DNA of 47,042 nucleotides from an uncultured Flavobacteriales bacterium. GTDB lineage: Bacteria > Bacteroidota > Bacteroidia > Flavobacteriales_D > Crocinitomicaceae. The stretch spans positions 1-47,042 of the forward strand of contig CAJQPA010000014.1 of the NCBI GenBank assembly GCA_905480145.1. Reading direction: 5' to 3'. Each line of letters begins with the position of its first letter. Positions within the stretch are counted from its first letter, which is position 1. Under the pieces are notes generated by a model. The model saw nothing but the letters and a program-made list of their open reading frames with translations. It was not told where the DNA came from and ran no database searches. Shown here piece by piece: positions 24,327 through 34,072 of the stretch. Made by a program: the position numbers and the translations under genes.

Positions 24327-25640
24327 ATGAAAACGAAAACGCTCAAGAAAAATAAGGTCAATGTAATCACTTTAGGATGTTCAAAGAACATTTATGATTC
24401 AGAAGTTCTTATGGCTCAATTGAAAGGTAATAATTTTGATGTAGAGCATGAATCTACAGAAAACGATTCTTCCATAGTTATCATTAATACATGCGGTTTT
24501 ATTGATAACGCTAAGCAAGAATCAATTGATATGATTGTAGATTACGCTGAAGCAAAAAAAAATGGCTTGGTGGATAAAGTATATGTGACTGGTTGTCTTT
24601 CACAGCGATATAAGGATGATTTAGAAACTGAAATCCCTGAAGTTGATGCGTTTTTTGGGACAAGGGAATTGCCTCGTTTGCTTAAAACTTTAAAAGCAGA
24701 TTATAAACACGAATTGGTTGGTGAGCGTCTTTTGACAACTCCTACTCATTATGCTTATTTTAAGATTGCAGAAGGTTGTGATCGACCCTGCTCTTTTTGT
24801 GCGATTCCAATTATGAGAGGTAAACACAAGTCAACACCAATTGAAGATTTAATCAAGCAAGCGAAAGGTTTGGCTGCGAAAGGTGTGAAAGAATTGATGT
24901 TAATTGCTCAGGATTTAACGTATTACGGATTAGATATATATAAGAGAAGGGCATTGGCAGAATTGATTGATCAATTGGCAGATGTTGAAGGGATAGAGTG
25001 GATTAAATTACATTATGCCTTCCCGAATAACTTTCCGATGGATGTGTTTGAAGTGATGAACAGACGCGAGAATGTTTGTAATTACCTAGATATTCCTTTA
25101 CAACATGGTTCTACGAAAATGCTGAAAGCAATGAGAAGAGGTATAACTCGTGAAAAAACTGAAGAATTAATCAAGAATATCAGAGCGGAAGTTCCTGGTA
25201 TTGCTATTCGTACGACATTAATTTCTGGTTATCCTGGTGAAACAGACGAAGATTTTCAAGAGATGTATAAATTCGTTGAAGAGTCACGTTTCGACCGTCT
25301 AGGGATTTTCACGTATTCTCATGAAGAGAATACCCATGCATATAACTTCGAAGATGATGTGCCTCAAGAAGTGAAACAAGAAAGAGCAGATCAAATCATG
25401 GAGTTGCAATCCGGAATCAGCTATGAGCTAAATCAAGAGAAGGTTGGAAAAACGTTTAAGGTTCTTTTTGATAAAATTGAAGGTGATTACTATCTGGGTA
25501 GAACAGAATTTGATTCTCCAGATGTCGATAATGAAGTTTTAGTTAGAAAAGATGAATTTCACTTGAGACTAGGTGACTTCGCCATGGTAAAGGTTTTTAA
25601 AGCAGATCATTATGATTTATACGGAAAGATTGTAGATTAA
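24327..25640 (+). CDS. rimO: Ribosomal protein S12 methylthiotransferase RimO
   Basis: The 437-residue protein has the N-terminal methylthiotransferase domain (VNVITLGCSKNIYDSEV; cluster Cys at 18, 56 and 90), a radical-SAM core with EGCDRPCSFC (C151, C155, C158), and a C-terminal TRAM domain. RimO adds a methylthio group to an Asp of ribosomal protein S12. SGYPGETDEDFQE supports the RimO/MiaB family; the LGCSKN form fits RimO over MiaB. The gene is monocistronic: it starts right at its own promoter box and the following xerD gene is on the other strand. Confidence 0.95.
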   Translation: MKTKTLKKNKVNVITLGCSKNIYDSEVLMAQLKGNNFDVEHESTENDSSIVIINTCGFIDNAKQESIDMIVDYAEAKKNGLVDKVYVTGCLSQRYKDDLETEIPEVDAFFGTRELPRLLKTLKADYKHELVGERLLTTPTHYAYFKIAEGCDRPCSFCAIPIMRGKHKSTPIEDLIKQAKGLAAKGVKELMLIAQDLTYYGLDIYKRRALAELIDQLADVEGIEWIKLHYAFPNNFPMDVFEVMNRRENVCNYLDIPLQHGSTKMLKAMRRGITREKTEELIKNIRAEVPGIAIRTTLISGYPGETDEDFQEMYKFVEESRFDRLGIFTYSHEENTHAYNFEDDVPQEVKQERADQIMELQSGISYELNQEKVGKTFKVLFDKIEGDYYLGRTEFDSPDVDNEVLVRKDEFHLRLGDFAMVKVFKADHYDLYGKIVD

Positions 25641-25808
25641 TTTTATTCTAAAGCAGCACTTTGAATTTTGGGATTCTATTTAATAAGAACAATTAATTAG
25701 ACAGTTTTGAAAAAAATCAAATCGTTTTTGTTAGGATAAAAATAATTGGAATTATTTTGAATAGATTTTACGCAAAAGGTTATTAGTTGCAGGAGGGTTT
25801 TTAAATGA

Positions 25809-26711
25809 TCACTTTTGATTTCTTGGGTGGAATGAAATAATAGCTTCTCTTAAAAAATGCTGATCTAGATGAGTATAAATTTCAGTCGTTGTGATTGATT
25901 CATGTCCTAACATATCCTGAATCGCCCTTAAGTTAGCTCCTCCTTCTAGAAGATGTGTAGCAAAAGAATGACGGAAAGTATGAGGCGATATATTTTTGTT
26001 TAGTCCAATTTTTTCAGCTAAGTCTTTAATAATTGTAAAAATCATAACGCGTGTGAGCTGCGCTCCGCGTCGATTAAGAAAGACAAAACTTTCATGGCCT
26101 GGCTTAACTTTCATATGGTTGCGGGTTCCTTCTTTGTAGAATTTAATTTCCTTTTCTACAGAAGGACTGCACGGCACAAGTCGTTGCTTATTTCCTTTTC
26201 CAATGACTCGAATAAATCCTTCATCAAAAAATAAATTTTCAAATTTTAGATTGACTAATTCAGAGACACGAAGGCCGCAACTGTACAAAGTCTCGATGAT
26301 AGCTTTATTTCGATGACCTTCATTCTTACTTAAATCTATTGCATCGATCAACGCATCAATTTCCAAGACTGATAAAACTTCAGGTAGCTTTCTTCCGATT
26401 CTTGGGAGTTCTAATAATTCACTTGGATCAGAATCCATTTCGTTTTCCAAAACTAAGAATAAGAAAAACTGCTTGATTCCACTAATGATTCGTGCTTGAC
26501 TTCTTGCGCTTAGTCCAAGTCCGTAGAGCTCGTGAATAAATTTTTTTAAAATTAAGTAGCTTATATCTTGAGGAGAATGCGAATTAGCTTCAGAAAAGTC
26601 CTTTAATTTCTCAACATCTTTGATGTAAGCTTCAATAGAATTTTGAGCCAATCCTCTTTCTATTTTCAAGTATGAAACAAAATCCTTAATATAGCGATTC
26701 CAAGACGACAT
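25809..26711 (-). CDS. xerD: Site-specific tyrosine recombinase XerD
   Basis: The 300-residue protein has an N-terminal SAM-like core-binding domain (about 1-100) and a catalytic domain with the tyrosine recombinase residues R148 (SCGLRVSEL), K172 (GKGNKQR), H244 and R247 (HTFRHSF), H270 and Y279 (EIYTHL). Length and motifs fit XerC/XerD, which resolve chromosome dimers at dif; XerD is the closer match. It is divergent from aroQ with only 2 nt between start codons, so both promoters lie within the neighbour's coding sequence. A -7 box TAAATTTG (minus, 26746-26739) inside aroQ is a candidate. Confidence 0.92.
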   Translation of the reverse strand: MSSWNRYIKDFVSYLKIERGLAQNSIEAYIKDVEKLKDFSEANSHSPQDISYLILKKFIHELYGLGLSARSQARIISGIKQFFLFLVLENEMDSDPSELLELPRIGRKLPEVLSVLEIDALIDAIDLSKNEGHRNKAIIETLYSCGLRVSELVNLKFENLFFDEGFIRVIGKGNKQRLVPCSPSVEKEIKFYKEGTRNHMKVKPGHESFVFLNRRGAQLTRVMIFTIIKDLAEKIGLNKNISPHTFRHSFATHLLEGGANLRAIQDMLGHESITTTEIYTHLDQHFLREAIISFHPRNQK

Positions 26712-26713
26712 CT

Positions 26714-27127
26714 ATGAGACTATTAATTGTTAATGGACCAAATTTAAATTTAATTGGTCAACGCGAAGAAGAAATATACGGGAAAGAATCGTTTCAAGCG
26801 TTTTATGATGAATTAAATTCTAAAACTGAAGTAGATCTGGACTATTATCAATCCAATATTGAAGGAGAATTGATCAATGCTTTACAAGCTTCTAATCACG
26901 ATGGAATTATCATTAATGCCGGTGGATATACGCATACTAGCGTCGCTATTCGAGATTGTGTTAAAGCGATAAAAATCCCTGTAGTAGAAGTTCACATCAG
27001 CAACATAATGGAGCGTGAGACATTTCGGCATGTTTCTCTAATTTCTGAAGTGGCCGAAGGATGTATATTTGGATTCGGACTTAAATCGTATGACCTGGCA
27101 ATAGATTACTTTCAAAAAGTGAAGTAA
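26714..27127 (+). CDS. aroQ: 3-dehydroquinate dehydratase, type II
   Basis: The 137-residue protein reads LIVNGPNLNLIGQRE at the N-terminus, has the catalytic Tyr22 in IYGKESF, INAGGYTHTSVAIRD and VEVHISNIMERETFRH with H94. These are the full type II dehydroquinase motifs. It dehydrates 3-dehydroquinate in the shikimate pathway and normally forms a dodecamer. The start ATG is 2 nt from the xerD start, so the leader and promoter must come from within xerD; no perfect TAnnTTTG box was found there. Confidence 0.97.
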   Translation: MRLLIVNGPNLNLIGQREEEIYGKESFQAFYDELNSKTEVDLDYYQSNIEGELINALQASNHDGIIINAGGYTHTSVAIRDCVKAIKIPVVEVHISNIMERETFRHVSLISEVAEGCIFGFGLKSYDLAIDYFQKVK

Positions 27128-27161
27128 AAAAGAAACTGAAACTCTTGTATTTTTTGTGGGG

Positions 27162-27299
27162 TTAAGATTTATTTAATTTTGCTCTTAATATTGCAGCTAC
27201 ACCCAAGCCTATAAGACCCTGGTCAAAACTTCTTGTTTTATTTTTAGCCTTCTTTTTTTGTTGAATCAAAATCTTGGCTATTTCTATTGATGTAATCAT
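27162..27299 (-). CDS. Possible 45-residue small protein
   Basis: ATG at 27299 opens MITSIEIAKILIQQKKKAKN, continuing with a glycine-containing hydrophobic stretch (FDQGLIGLGVAAILRAKL). It could be a small amphipathic or membrane-associated peptide. A longer frame to 27356 would add 19 residues with no clear role. The ORF is convergent with aroQ (35 nt apart). No strong -7 box or terminator was found around it, so this may be chance. Confidence 0.3.
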   Translation of the reverse strand: MITSIEIAKILIQQKKKAKNKTRSFDQGLIGLGVAAILRAKLNKS

Positions 27300-27429
27300 A
27301 GCATATGTATTAGTTCTATGTAAGATAGACAATAAATATGCCAAGAATAAGGTCATTTACTAAACGGTAGTTAAATCAAATTTAACTGAAACCCTGGGAA
27401 GTTAAAAGATAGAATTTATTCTTTATTGA

Positions 27430-27984
27430 TTATTTCTTTGTGCAATTGTAAACAAAAGCAGGAGGGAAGTTCTTAATTGTAAATTGAATCTTTACTTGAT
27501 CGTATTTTGATTCCAATAACTTTTTAGACTGCAACGAATATTGGAATTGAATATATTTTCCGGTATCCTTCAAACAATCAAAAGATTCATTTACAACATC
27601 TTGTCTCAGTTTTTCTGGAAATACCATTAGTGGTAATGATGAAATCACAACATCTAATTTTTCTGTTTCACCGATGTATTTATGAATGAATTCGGCAGAG
27701 TCATGTATTATTTTAACACGAGGATCATTAATTCTAGAGGATAAGGAGTTGTAAAAATTGTCGTTTAATTCAAAAACCAATAATCGAGCATCATCTGCCA
27801 TTTTATTGATTATTAAATCAGTGAATACACCAGTGCCAGGTCCTAATTCGACAATAAGTTTGTCTTTAGAAAAATCAATATTTGAAAGCATCTTTTTCCC
27901 CAAAGACTTCGAAGAAGGACTGACAGCGCCAACCATCTTCTTATCTTTTAAATATTGTTTTATAAAACTACGCTTGGTCACCAT
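27430..27984 (-). CDS. Class I SAM-dependent methyltransferase (phospholipid N-methyltransferase-like)
   Basis: The 184-residue protein has SAM motif I at [10 protein letters not shown] (45-54), an acidic motif II region ([12 protein letters not shown]), DSAEFIHKY and [11 protein letters not shown], followed by [10 protein letters not shown] near the end. This layout is close to bacterial phosphatidylethanolamine N-methyltransferases and related rRNA-adenine-dimethylase-fold enzymes. The substrate is inferred. The N-terminus ([22 protein letters not shown]) also fits that group. Its start overlaps the stop of the dihydroorotase-like gene by 17 nt and it is the last gene of that operon. Confidence 0.75.
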   Translation of the reverse strand: MVTKRSFIKQYLKDKKMVGAVSPSSKSLGKKMLSNIDFSKDKLIVELGPGTGVFTDLIINKMADDARLLVFELNDNFYNSLSSRINDPRVKIIHDSAEFIHKYIGETEKLDVVISSLPLMVFPEKLRQDVVNESFDCLKDTGKYIQFQYSLQSKKLLESKYDQVKIQFTIKNFPPAFVYNCTKK

Positions 27985-29248
27985 TTAATTTTTCTTTGAT
28001 TACTAATTTACCGTTATTTAGTATTCCCACGATTCTTCCGGTCAGAACTTTATCAACAAGCGGAGAATTAAAAGTTGCTGAGCAGATTTCATCCTTCTTT
28101 AATGTCCATTTCGACTTAGGAGAAAATAAAGTTAAGTCCGCCTTTTCTTCAGTAGCTATTTTATTTATGTTTAGCCCAATCACTTTTCTAGATCCCTTCG
28201 AAAGAACCTCAATGATGGTTTCTAAATCGTATTCTTTTGCAAGAGCCAAAGATGAAAATACAGTTTGTAGGTTGATGTTCCCAAATTCAGCTAAATCAAA
28301 TTCGACATCTTTTTCTTCCTTGTCCTTAGGTCTGTGGTCAGAAACAATTGCATCGATAGTTCCGTCTTTAATTCCTTTCCATAAATATCTTCTGTCAGAT
28401 TCAAATCTAAGCGGAGGCATTACTTTATAGTTCGAGTCAAAACCCAATACTGATTCTTCGTTGTAAATTAAATTTGAAACATGTACATCAGAGGTAACAT
28501 CTAGTCCGTCGTTTTTTGCTTTTCTGATTAATTTTACGCTTTCTTCGGTCGAAACTCCGGTGAAATGAATTTTTCCTCCAGTATATTCTGCCAAACGTAT
28601 ATTTCTTTCTAATTCAATAATTTCTGCAATAGATGGGTCAGCTTTGATTCCTGTTTTTGTAGATGCGATCCCTTCGTTGACCATTCCATGTCCCGCTATA
28701 GATTGATCTCTCGAGAAAGCTACAATGGTTCCTCCAAAGTTTTTCGAATAGAGTAGAGCTCTGTACATGATTCCAGAATTTACAGGAAGTAAATCATCTG
28801 AAAAAAGTCTTACACCATGCTGATACATATCGTACATTTCAGAGAGGTTTTCTCCTTTCATTCCAACAGTTATTGTGCCCATGGGATGAGCGTCAGTTGC
28901 ATGAAACTCTGATTTTCGTTGTAAGTATTGAATTTGGCTTTTACCATCAATAACAGGCTGAGTACTTGGCAAGATAGCAACATGAGTGAATCCGCCTGAA
29001 GCAGCAGAGTCGAGTCCAGATTCAATTGTTTCTTTGTGTTCAAAACCGGGGTCGCAAAAATCTGCTTTTAAGTCCATCCATCCAATTGAAACATGTAAAT
29101 CTTCTGCTTCAATGATTTTATCAACTTCTGAATTAATTTCGTTCTCTATTGCTATAATAGTATCCTTATCAACTAAAATATCTTTAACTTCTCCGTTAAA
29201 CGGCGAGTTTTTGTCAATTATTCTAGCTTGTTTAATTAAGACTTTCAT
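27968..29248 (-). CDS. Dihydroorotase-like protein with a degenerate metal site
   Basis: The 426-residue protein aligns across its length with class I dihydroorotases: SIGWMDL...[24 protein letters not shown] and the later [14 protein letters not shown] (D304). The metal-binding D-x-H-x-H motif is instead D59-L-K61-A-D63, and other histidine positions ([20 protein letters not shown]) have no clear ligands. It may be a non-catalytic partner, as known PyrC-like proteins that support aspartate carbamoyltransferase, or may have another function. The gene lies 9 nt after the BatA-like gene and overlaps the methyltransferase gene by 17 nt. Confidence 0.8.
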   Translation of the reverse strand: MKVLIKQARIIDKNSPFNGEVKDILVDKDTIIAIENEINSEVDKIIEAEDLHVSIGWMDLKADFCDPGFEHKETIESGLDSAASGGFTHVAILPSTQPVIDGKSQIQYLQRKSEFHATDAHPMGTITVGMKGENLSEMYDMYQHGVRLFSDDLLPVNSGIMYRALLYSKNFGGTIVAFSRDQSIAGHGMVNEGIASTKTGIKADPSIAEIIELERNIRLAEYTGGKIHFTGVSTEESVKLIRKAKNDGLDVTSDVHVSNLIYNEESVLGFDSNYKVMPPLRFESDRRYLWKGIKDGTIDAIVSDHRPKDKEEKDVEFDLAEFGNINLQTVFSSLALAKEYDLETIIEVLSKGSRKVIGLNINKIATEEKADLTLFSPKSKWTLKKDEICSATFNSPLVDKVLTGRIVGILNNGKLVIKEKLNGDQA

Positions 29249-29257
29249 ATAAAAAAT

Positions 29258-31300
29258 TTACTTAATGAATCGAATCAGTAACATTTCTGTAAATACAAAA
29301 ATAAGAGTTAAAACAATACAAAACTTCCAATAACTGAAAGGTTTGTCTATTTCAATTGTTGTGACGTTAGACTTTCCTCCGACCTCATTAAACTGAATTT
29401 TTTTTGCCCCTAGTTGTGTTAATTTTGATTTTATTTCCTGTTCAGTTGTTTTGTTTGGTTGTGATTCTGTCCGATTATAATTAAGACTAACAACTCCAAT
29501 TTTTCGGTCGGTTTCTAACCAATAATTTCCTGCTTTTAATTGTTCTAAAACATCTTGATTCTTTAATGATATATAATGCACTCCTGAAGTTGAAGAACTT
29601 CTTGGGATAAAGTTGATGTCATCATTCTTGATGTGAATCGGATTGTTTTCATCTATATTTTCATATATCGGAAATTTTGTATCATCACCAATTATCATGA
29701 ATTCGGGTTGTTTTCTTTGACTAAGTTCAGAGCTTCTTAGAAGAATTGTAGAAAAGAGAGCGTCTTTAGAGAAGCTTCCATAATCTGAGTGCAATGAGCT
29801 GTAAAACATGTAAGCATTACCTTTCTTTTTAGTAACAGATAACAATGATAATCCGTTTTGTAAGAGAATAAGAGAAGAGCCCATGGACTGATTACTTACT
29901 AAAGAATTGTAGGCAATACTAACACTCGGCAAGTTTAATTTCTGAGTGTTTTTTTCAAACACGCCTTTAAAGAAAGGGTCGTCGTAATTGATTTGGTTAA
30001 TTTTTGTACCGGAAGAAACTTTTTGTCCCATTGTTGGTAGTTTCAAAATTTGTAGCAGCCTGTTCCAATTAAATTTATTGGGAGTTCTTCCAGGGAATAG
30101 CATAATTGAACCTCCAGCTTCGGAAAAATCTGATAAAAAATTCGAAATTCCGTTAGTTAGTGTATTTAGCCCATTGATAATTACAAAGTCTTTTGCGTTA
30201 AAATCATTTTTTGTAATAGAAGTAATTTCTTTTGAAGTGTATGAAAAATAGTTGTCTAGATCAAGCACCATTTCAACATTAGGAATTGCGTCTTCGCCAT
30301 TGATAACTAATATTTCAACTTCACTTTTTACGTCATAAGAAACATAATAGTTATTGTCAAAAAAGAGATTGTTGTCAATTACTTGCACAACTCCTTTCTT
30401 TTTTCCGATTGATTTGTCTTGATAACTGATCTGTGATATAATTTCTGAATTGGCTGGAATGTCAACAAATATGGTTCTATTAAATCGGTCTATGTTAATT
30501 AGAATTTCGCTGTTTGAAATATCTTTTTGGCCACTGTTTTTAATGCGGATATTTAATTCCTTATTGACCCCAACTTTATGGATAGGAGAAGAGAACCACA
30601 ATGAATCTATGTAGACATTGTTATTGGTTTCAGGATTTAGCTTTATTGGATAGAATGAAGTTTGCTGAATTGGCAATTGATTTGAGCTTTTGCTACCAAG
30701 GTGTTGGAAGTCACTGATTAGTATAGATTGGATATTTGCTTCCTGATTCAGCATATTTTTATTGAAAACAGATGTTTGCCACTCAACAACATCTTCCAAT
30801 TTCCTTGAGAGGGGCGAGAAATTAATTTCATCAATTTTCTCTAGAGCCTCTATTTTTGAGAGGATTCTTTTTTCGCTTCCAGATAGATCATTACTAACAA
30901 CAATAAATCGAGTGTCTAAATTTGCCTCGTTGATGATCTCTCTAGCATTTTCTCTAGCTTGAGATAATAGCTCTCCCTCCGTTCCTTTTGATTCCATAGA
31001 GAACGAATTATCTATGTATATAGAGAAAAGTGAATCTAGTGTTTGATTTTCACTTTCTTGGCTAGGGAAAAAAGGTTGAGCAAAGGCTAAAATCAAAAAT
31101 ATAAACGCCATTAGCCTGCTGACAAGAATAAGGTAATGTTTGATAGATTTTGTTGACTTAGTCTTTTGATCAACCTGTTTAATAAAAGAAAGACTAGAGA
31201 AATAAAGCGTTTTGTATCTTTTGAAATTGAAAAGGTGAATGACAATCGGAATGATTAGTGCCAGTAATGCCCAAAGAAATTGTGGATACACAAATTGCAT
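29258..31300 (-). CDS. BatA-domain, VWA-like membrane protein
   Basis: The 680-residue protein begins with a BatA N-terminal domain (MQFVYPQFLWALLALIIPIV, then HLFNFKRYKTLYFSS) and a second helix near 55-78. A von Willebrand A-like domain follows with the MIDAS motif DxSxS as D97-N-S99-F-S101. A large extracytoplasmic middle part contains beta-rich stretches and a GATase1-like segment. A final helix (about 660-678) anchors the C-terminus. Proteins of this kind occur in most Bacteroidota; their exact role is unknown. The gene is in the ribBA-lolD-like operon and is followed 9 nt later by the dihydroorotase-like gene. Confidence 0.85.
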   Translation of the reverse strand: MQFVYPQFLWALLALIIPIVIHLFNFKRYKTLYFSSLSFIKQVDQKTKSTKSIKHYLILVSRLMAFIFLILAFAQPFFPSQESENQTLDSLFSIYIDNSFSMESKGTEGELLSQARENAREIINEANLDTRFIVVSNDLSGSEKRILSKIEALEKIDEINFSPLSRKLEDVVEWQTSVFNKNMLNQEANIQSILISDFQHLGSKSSNQLPIQQTSFYPIKLNPETNNNVYIDSLWFSSPIHKVGVNKELNIRIKNSGQKDISNSEILINIDRFNRTIFVDIPANSEIISQISYQDKSIGKKKGVVQVIDNNLFFDNNYYVSYDVKSEVEILVINGEDAIPNVEMVLDLDNYFSYTSKEITSITKNDFNAKDFVIINGLNTLTNGISNFLSDFSEAGGSIMLFPGRTPNKFNWNRLLQILKLPTMGQKVSSGTKINQINYDDPFFKGVFEKNTQKLNLPSVSIAYNSLVSNQSMGSSLILLQNGLSLLSVTKKKGNAYMFYSSLHSDYGSFSKDALFSTILLRSSELSQRKQPEFMIIGDDTKFPIYENIDENNPIHIKNDDINFIPRSSSTSGVHYISLKNQDVLEQLKAGNYWLETDRKIGVVSLNYNRTESQPNKTTEQEIKSKLTQLGAKKIQFNEVGGKSNVTTIEIDKPFSYWKFCIVLTLIFVFTEMLLIRFIK

Positions 31301-31358
31301 GTTTCAAATATAGCATTTATCATGAAGTAAAAGTTGGAATGTTGAAATAGAAATTGAG

Positions 31359-32114
31359 TTATTTATCATTTTCAAAAACACCTATTCCGAATAATGCAAA
31401 ATCATATTTAACGGGGTCATTTGCATCCATTTCTCTAAGTTTTTGCATTAATTCTTCTAGTGCTTTCCAATCGTCTTGTTTTCGGTGAAGTAGGCCAAGC
31501 TCTCTAGAGATTCTGCTCGTATGAACGTCAAGTGGCAAAAACAAATCTGAAGTTGAAATACTTTTCCAAATTCCAAAGTCAACTCCAGTCTTGTCATCTC
31601 TTACCATCCATCTCAAAAACATATTGATTCGTTTAGTTGCAGAATTTTTTATTGGGTTAGAAATATGCTTTTCGCTTCTTTTCTCATGAGCCGTTTCTAG
31701 AAATAATTCTCTGAAATTTACGATTCGACCTTTAATTCCTTCTATCTCTGAATTTTTACTAAATGCTAATTCAAGACCTCCTTTTTCGTAGATGTTTTTA
31801 AGGCTTCTAAAGAAAAAATCTAAATCAATACCATTAAATGTCCGATGAACAAAATCAAGATTTTTATTTTCTTCATAGTTTATAATAAAATCAAAAGGGG
31901 AGTGTTGCATGATTTCAAGTAAGCGCTCGCTACTTTTAATTATCATTGACCTTTTGCCCCAAGCGATTGTTGAGACAAGGAAAGCAATAATTTCAACATC
32001 TTCTTTCTTTGAAAATCTATGAGGAATTTGAATAGGATCAGATTCAATAAAGTCTTTTGTATTGTATTGTATAGACTTGAAGTCGAGGTATTCTTTGAGT
32101 TCAGAGAAGAGCAT
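31359..32114 (-). CDS. TIGR02757 (DUF2400) family protein
   Basis: The 251-residue protein matches the TIGR02757 family by its motifs: IAFLVSTIAWGKRS (about 44-57), FVHRTFNG, NMFLRWMVRDD, GIWKSIS, LPLDVHTSRISRELGL and YDFALFGIGV. The family is widely conserved in Bacteroidota and its biochemical role is unknown; the helical pattern is reminiscent of DNA glycosylase folds, but I see no catalytic Asp that proves this. It is 25 nt after the lolD-like gene and part of the ribBA operon. Confidence 0.85.
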   Translation of the reverse strand: MLFSELKEYLDFKSIQYNTKDFIESDPIQIPHRFSKKEDVEIIAFLVSTIAWGKRSMIIKSSERLLEIMQHSPFDFIINYEENKNLDFVHRTFNGIDLDFFFRSLKNIYEKGGLELAFSKNSEIEGIKGRIVNFRELFLETAHEKRSEKHISNPIKNSATKRINMFLRWMVRDDKTGVDFGIWKSISTSDLFLPLDVHTSRISRELGLLHRKQDDWKALEELMQKLREMDANDPVKYDFALFGIGVFENDK

Positions 32115-32139
32115 TTCTTTGCAGGTCGATTAAGTTCAT

Positions 32140-32790
32140 CTATACAATTAATCCATCACCCATAATTAACTGTCTGTCAGTCATTTTAGCAAGACTATCG
32201 TTGTGTGTTACAATGACAAAGGTTTGATTGAATTCATCACGTAAATCAAAGAATAACTGATGTAATTCTTCGGAGTTAGTGCTATCTAAATTCCCTGATG
32301 GTTCATCAGCAAAAATTACTTTCGGTTTGTTGATCAATGACCTAGCTACTGCAATTCGCTGTTGTTCGCCGCCAGACAGCTCATTTGGCTTGTGCAGAGC
32401 TCTGCTGCCCAGACCTAACAATTCTAATAGCCGTCTTGCTTCAATTTTGGCATCTTTTTGCGAAACCCCTTTAATTAGTGCTGGTAGAATAATATTCTCT
32501 TCCGCCGTAAATTCAGGTAGTAATTGGTGAAATTGAAATATAAATCCAATGGACTGATTTCTAAATGAAGACAATTGTTTTTTGGATAAAGTAAACGGGT
32601 TTACACCATCAATTAATACTTCTCCTGAGTCAGGTCTGTCTAGTGTACCTAGTATTTGAAGTAGCGTTGTCTTGCCAGCACCAGAAGGGCCCACAATTGA
32701 TACTACTTCACCTTGTTTTATTTCAAGGTCAATTCCTTTGAGAATTTTAAGTTCACCGTATGATTTATGAAGTGATTTAGAGATGAGCAT
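32140..32790 (-). CDS. ABC transporter ATP-binding protein, LolD-like
   Basis: The 216-residue ATPase has Walker [10 protein letters not shown] (34-42), a Q-loop [10 protein letters not shown] (85-94), the ABC signature LSGGEQQR (138-145) and Walker [14 protein letters not shown] (158-170). The [15 protein letters not shown] stretch and overall length fit LolD, which powers lipoprotein release from the inner membrane with LolC/E. No permease gene is adjacent, so a MacB/FtsE-like or other partner is also possible. The ATG overlaps the last base of ribBA. Confidence 0.88.
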   Translation of the reverse strand: MLISKSLHKSYGELKILKGIDLEIKQGEVVSIVGPSGAGKTTLLQILGTLDRPDSGEVLIDGVNPFTLSKKQLSSFRNQSIGFIFQFHQLLPEFTAEENIILPALIKGVSQKDAKIEARRLLELLGLGSRALHKPNELSGGEQQRIAVARSLINKPKVIFADEPSGNLDSTNSEELHQLFFDLRDEFNQTFVIVTHNDSLAKMTDRQLIMGDGLIV

Positions 32791-34004
32791 TACTTGTTTA
32801 ACTTAAGAGAGTGCCCCATTCGGTCACGTTTCGTTTTAAGATACGTTTTGTTGTGCTCATTGCTTTCGATTTCCAGTGCAATGTTTTCGGTAACTTCCAA
32901 CCCATATCCAATCAGTCCAGTTCGTTTGGTTGGATTGTTTGACATTAATTTCATTTTTGTAATGCCAAGATTTCTCAAGATTTGTGCACCAATTCCATAA
33001 TCTCTTTCGTCTCCTTTAAAGCCTAGTTTTAAGTTAGCTTCTAAAGTATCGTATCCTTCTTCTTGAAGTTTATAGGCCTTTAATTTATTCGTCAATCCTA
33101 TTCCTCGTCCTTCTTGATTCATGTATAAGACTATTCCTTTCCCTTCTTTTTCAATTAGTTTCATAGCTGTTTCTAATTGAGGTCCACAATCACATCGGCA
33201 AGACCCAAAGATGTCTCCAGTCATACAGGAAGAGTGGACACGTACCAGAACTGCTTCGTCTTTTTCCCATTCACCTTTTACCAAAGCAAGATGTTCTTGA
33301 CCAGTATTTGTCTCTTTAAATAAGTGTAAGTCAAAATCACCAGAAGTAGTCGGCATTTTTACATCAATTACCTTTTCAACTAATGTTTCTGTTTTTATTC
33401 GGTATGATATCAAATCTTCAATTGAAATTAATTTCAAGTCGAACTTTTGTGCAATCTCAATCAATTGAGGTAATCGCGCCATTGTGCCATCTTCATTTAG
33501 AATTTCAACAATAACACCTGCAGGTTCAAAACCAGCCATTCTTGATAAATCTATGGCTGCCTCAGTATGACCAGCTCTGCGAAGGACCCCACCTTTTTTC
33601 GCTCTTAAAGGAAAAATATGACCAGGTTTACCTAGTTCTTCTGGGCGAATCGTAGGGTCGATAAGGGCTTTTATGGTTTTAGAACGATCACTTGCACTAA
33701 TTCCTGTTGTACAACCATGTCCATTTAAATCTACAGAAACTGTAAATGGAGTTTCATATGCTGCAGAATTACTTTGAACCATTAGATTAAGTCCAAGGTC
33801 ATCACATTTGTCTTCAACCAATGGTGCACAAACGAGTCCTCGGCCATGTGTTACCATAAAATTAATGATCTCAGGTGTAACGTTTCTAGCAGCTGTGACG
33901 AAGTCTCCTTCATTCTCTCTGTCTTCATCATCAACTACAATGATAACTTTTCCGTTTTTTATATCTTCGAGGGCTTCCTCTATTGTGTTTAATTTGAACT
34001 CCAT
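32790..34004 (-). CDS. ribBA: Bifunctional 3,4-dihydroxy-2-butanone 4-phosphate synthase / GTP cyclohydrolase II
   Basis: From the ATG at 34004 the protein is 404 residues. RibB part: [10 protein letters not shown] (25-34) and [11 protein letters not shown] (145-155). RibA part: the zinc site C260-x10-C271-x-C273 in [17 protein letters not shown], then [13 protein letters not shown]. It carries out the two committed steps that feed riboflavin synthesis: ribulose-5-phosphate to the four-carbon unit, and GTP to the diaminopyrimidine. A TTG at 34028 in the same frame lies inside the -7 box, so it is not the start. lolD-like starts at its last base. Confidence 0.96.
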   Translation of the reverse strand: MEFKLNTIEEALEDIKNGKVIIVVDDEDRENEGDFVTAARNVTPEIINFMVTHGRGLVCAPLVEDKCDDLGLNLMVQSNSAAYETPFTVSVDLNGHGCTTGISASDRSKTIKALIDPTIRPEELGKPGHIFPLRAKKGGVLRRAGHTEAAIDLSRMAGFEPAGVIVEILNEDGTMARLPQLIEIAQKFDLKLISIEDLISYRIKTETLVEKVIDVKMPTTSGDFDLHLFKETNTGQEHLALVKGEWEKDEAVLVRVHSSCMTGDIFGSCRCDCGPQLETAMKLIEKEGKGIVLYMNQEGRGIGLTNKLKAYKLQEEGYDTLEANLKLGFKGDERDYGIGAQILRNLGITKMKLMSNNPTKRTGLIGYGLEVTENIALEIESNEHNKTYLKTKRDRMGHSLKLNK

Positions 34005-34025
34005 TTTAAGGATTTTTCTTTTCAA

Positions 34026-34033
34026 CAAAATTA
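34026..34033 (-). promoter_or_regulatory. -7 promoter box for the ribBA operon
   Basis: The minus strand reads TAATTTTG, a perfect TAnnTTTG match, 21 nt upstream of the ATG at 34004. No FMN riboswitch is recognisable; the leader would be too short to hold one. Confidence 0.55.
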
Positions 34034-34072
34034 CTCGATTTTATTGATTCTAATGCGTTTTTAAGAAAGAAA

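Noticed and set aside
25794-25840. AGGAGG followed 8 nt later by an ATG with 11 codons
   Set aside because: It is antisense to the end of xerD, very short, and Shine-Dalgarno sequences are not a start signal in this lineage.
31281-31289. DnaA-box-like TGTGGATAC (also at the tRNA-Ser promoter, 39948-39956)
   Set aside because: Single, isolated, one mismatch from consensus; one is in conserved coding sequence, the other is part of a promoter.
34005-34028. TTG start giving RibBA eight more residues
   Set aside because: It lies inside the perfect -7 box, so it would be untranscribed from that promoter; ATG at 34004 gives the usual N-terminus.
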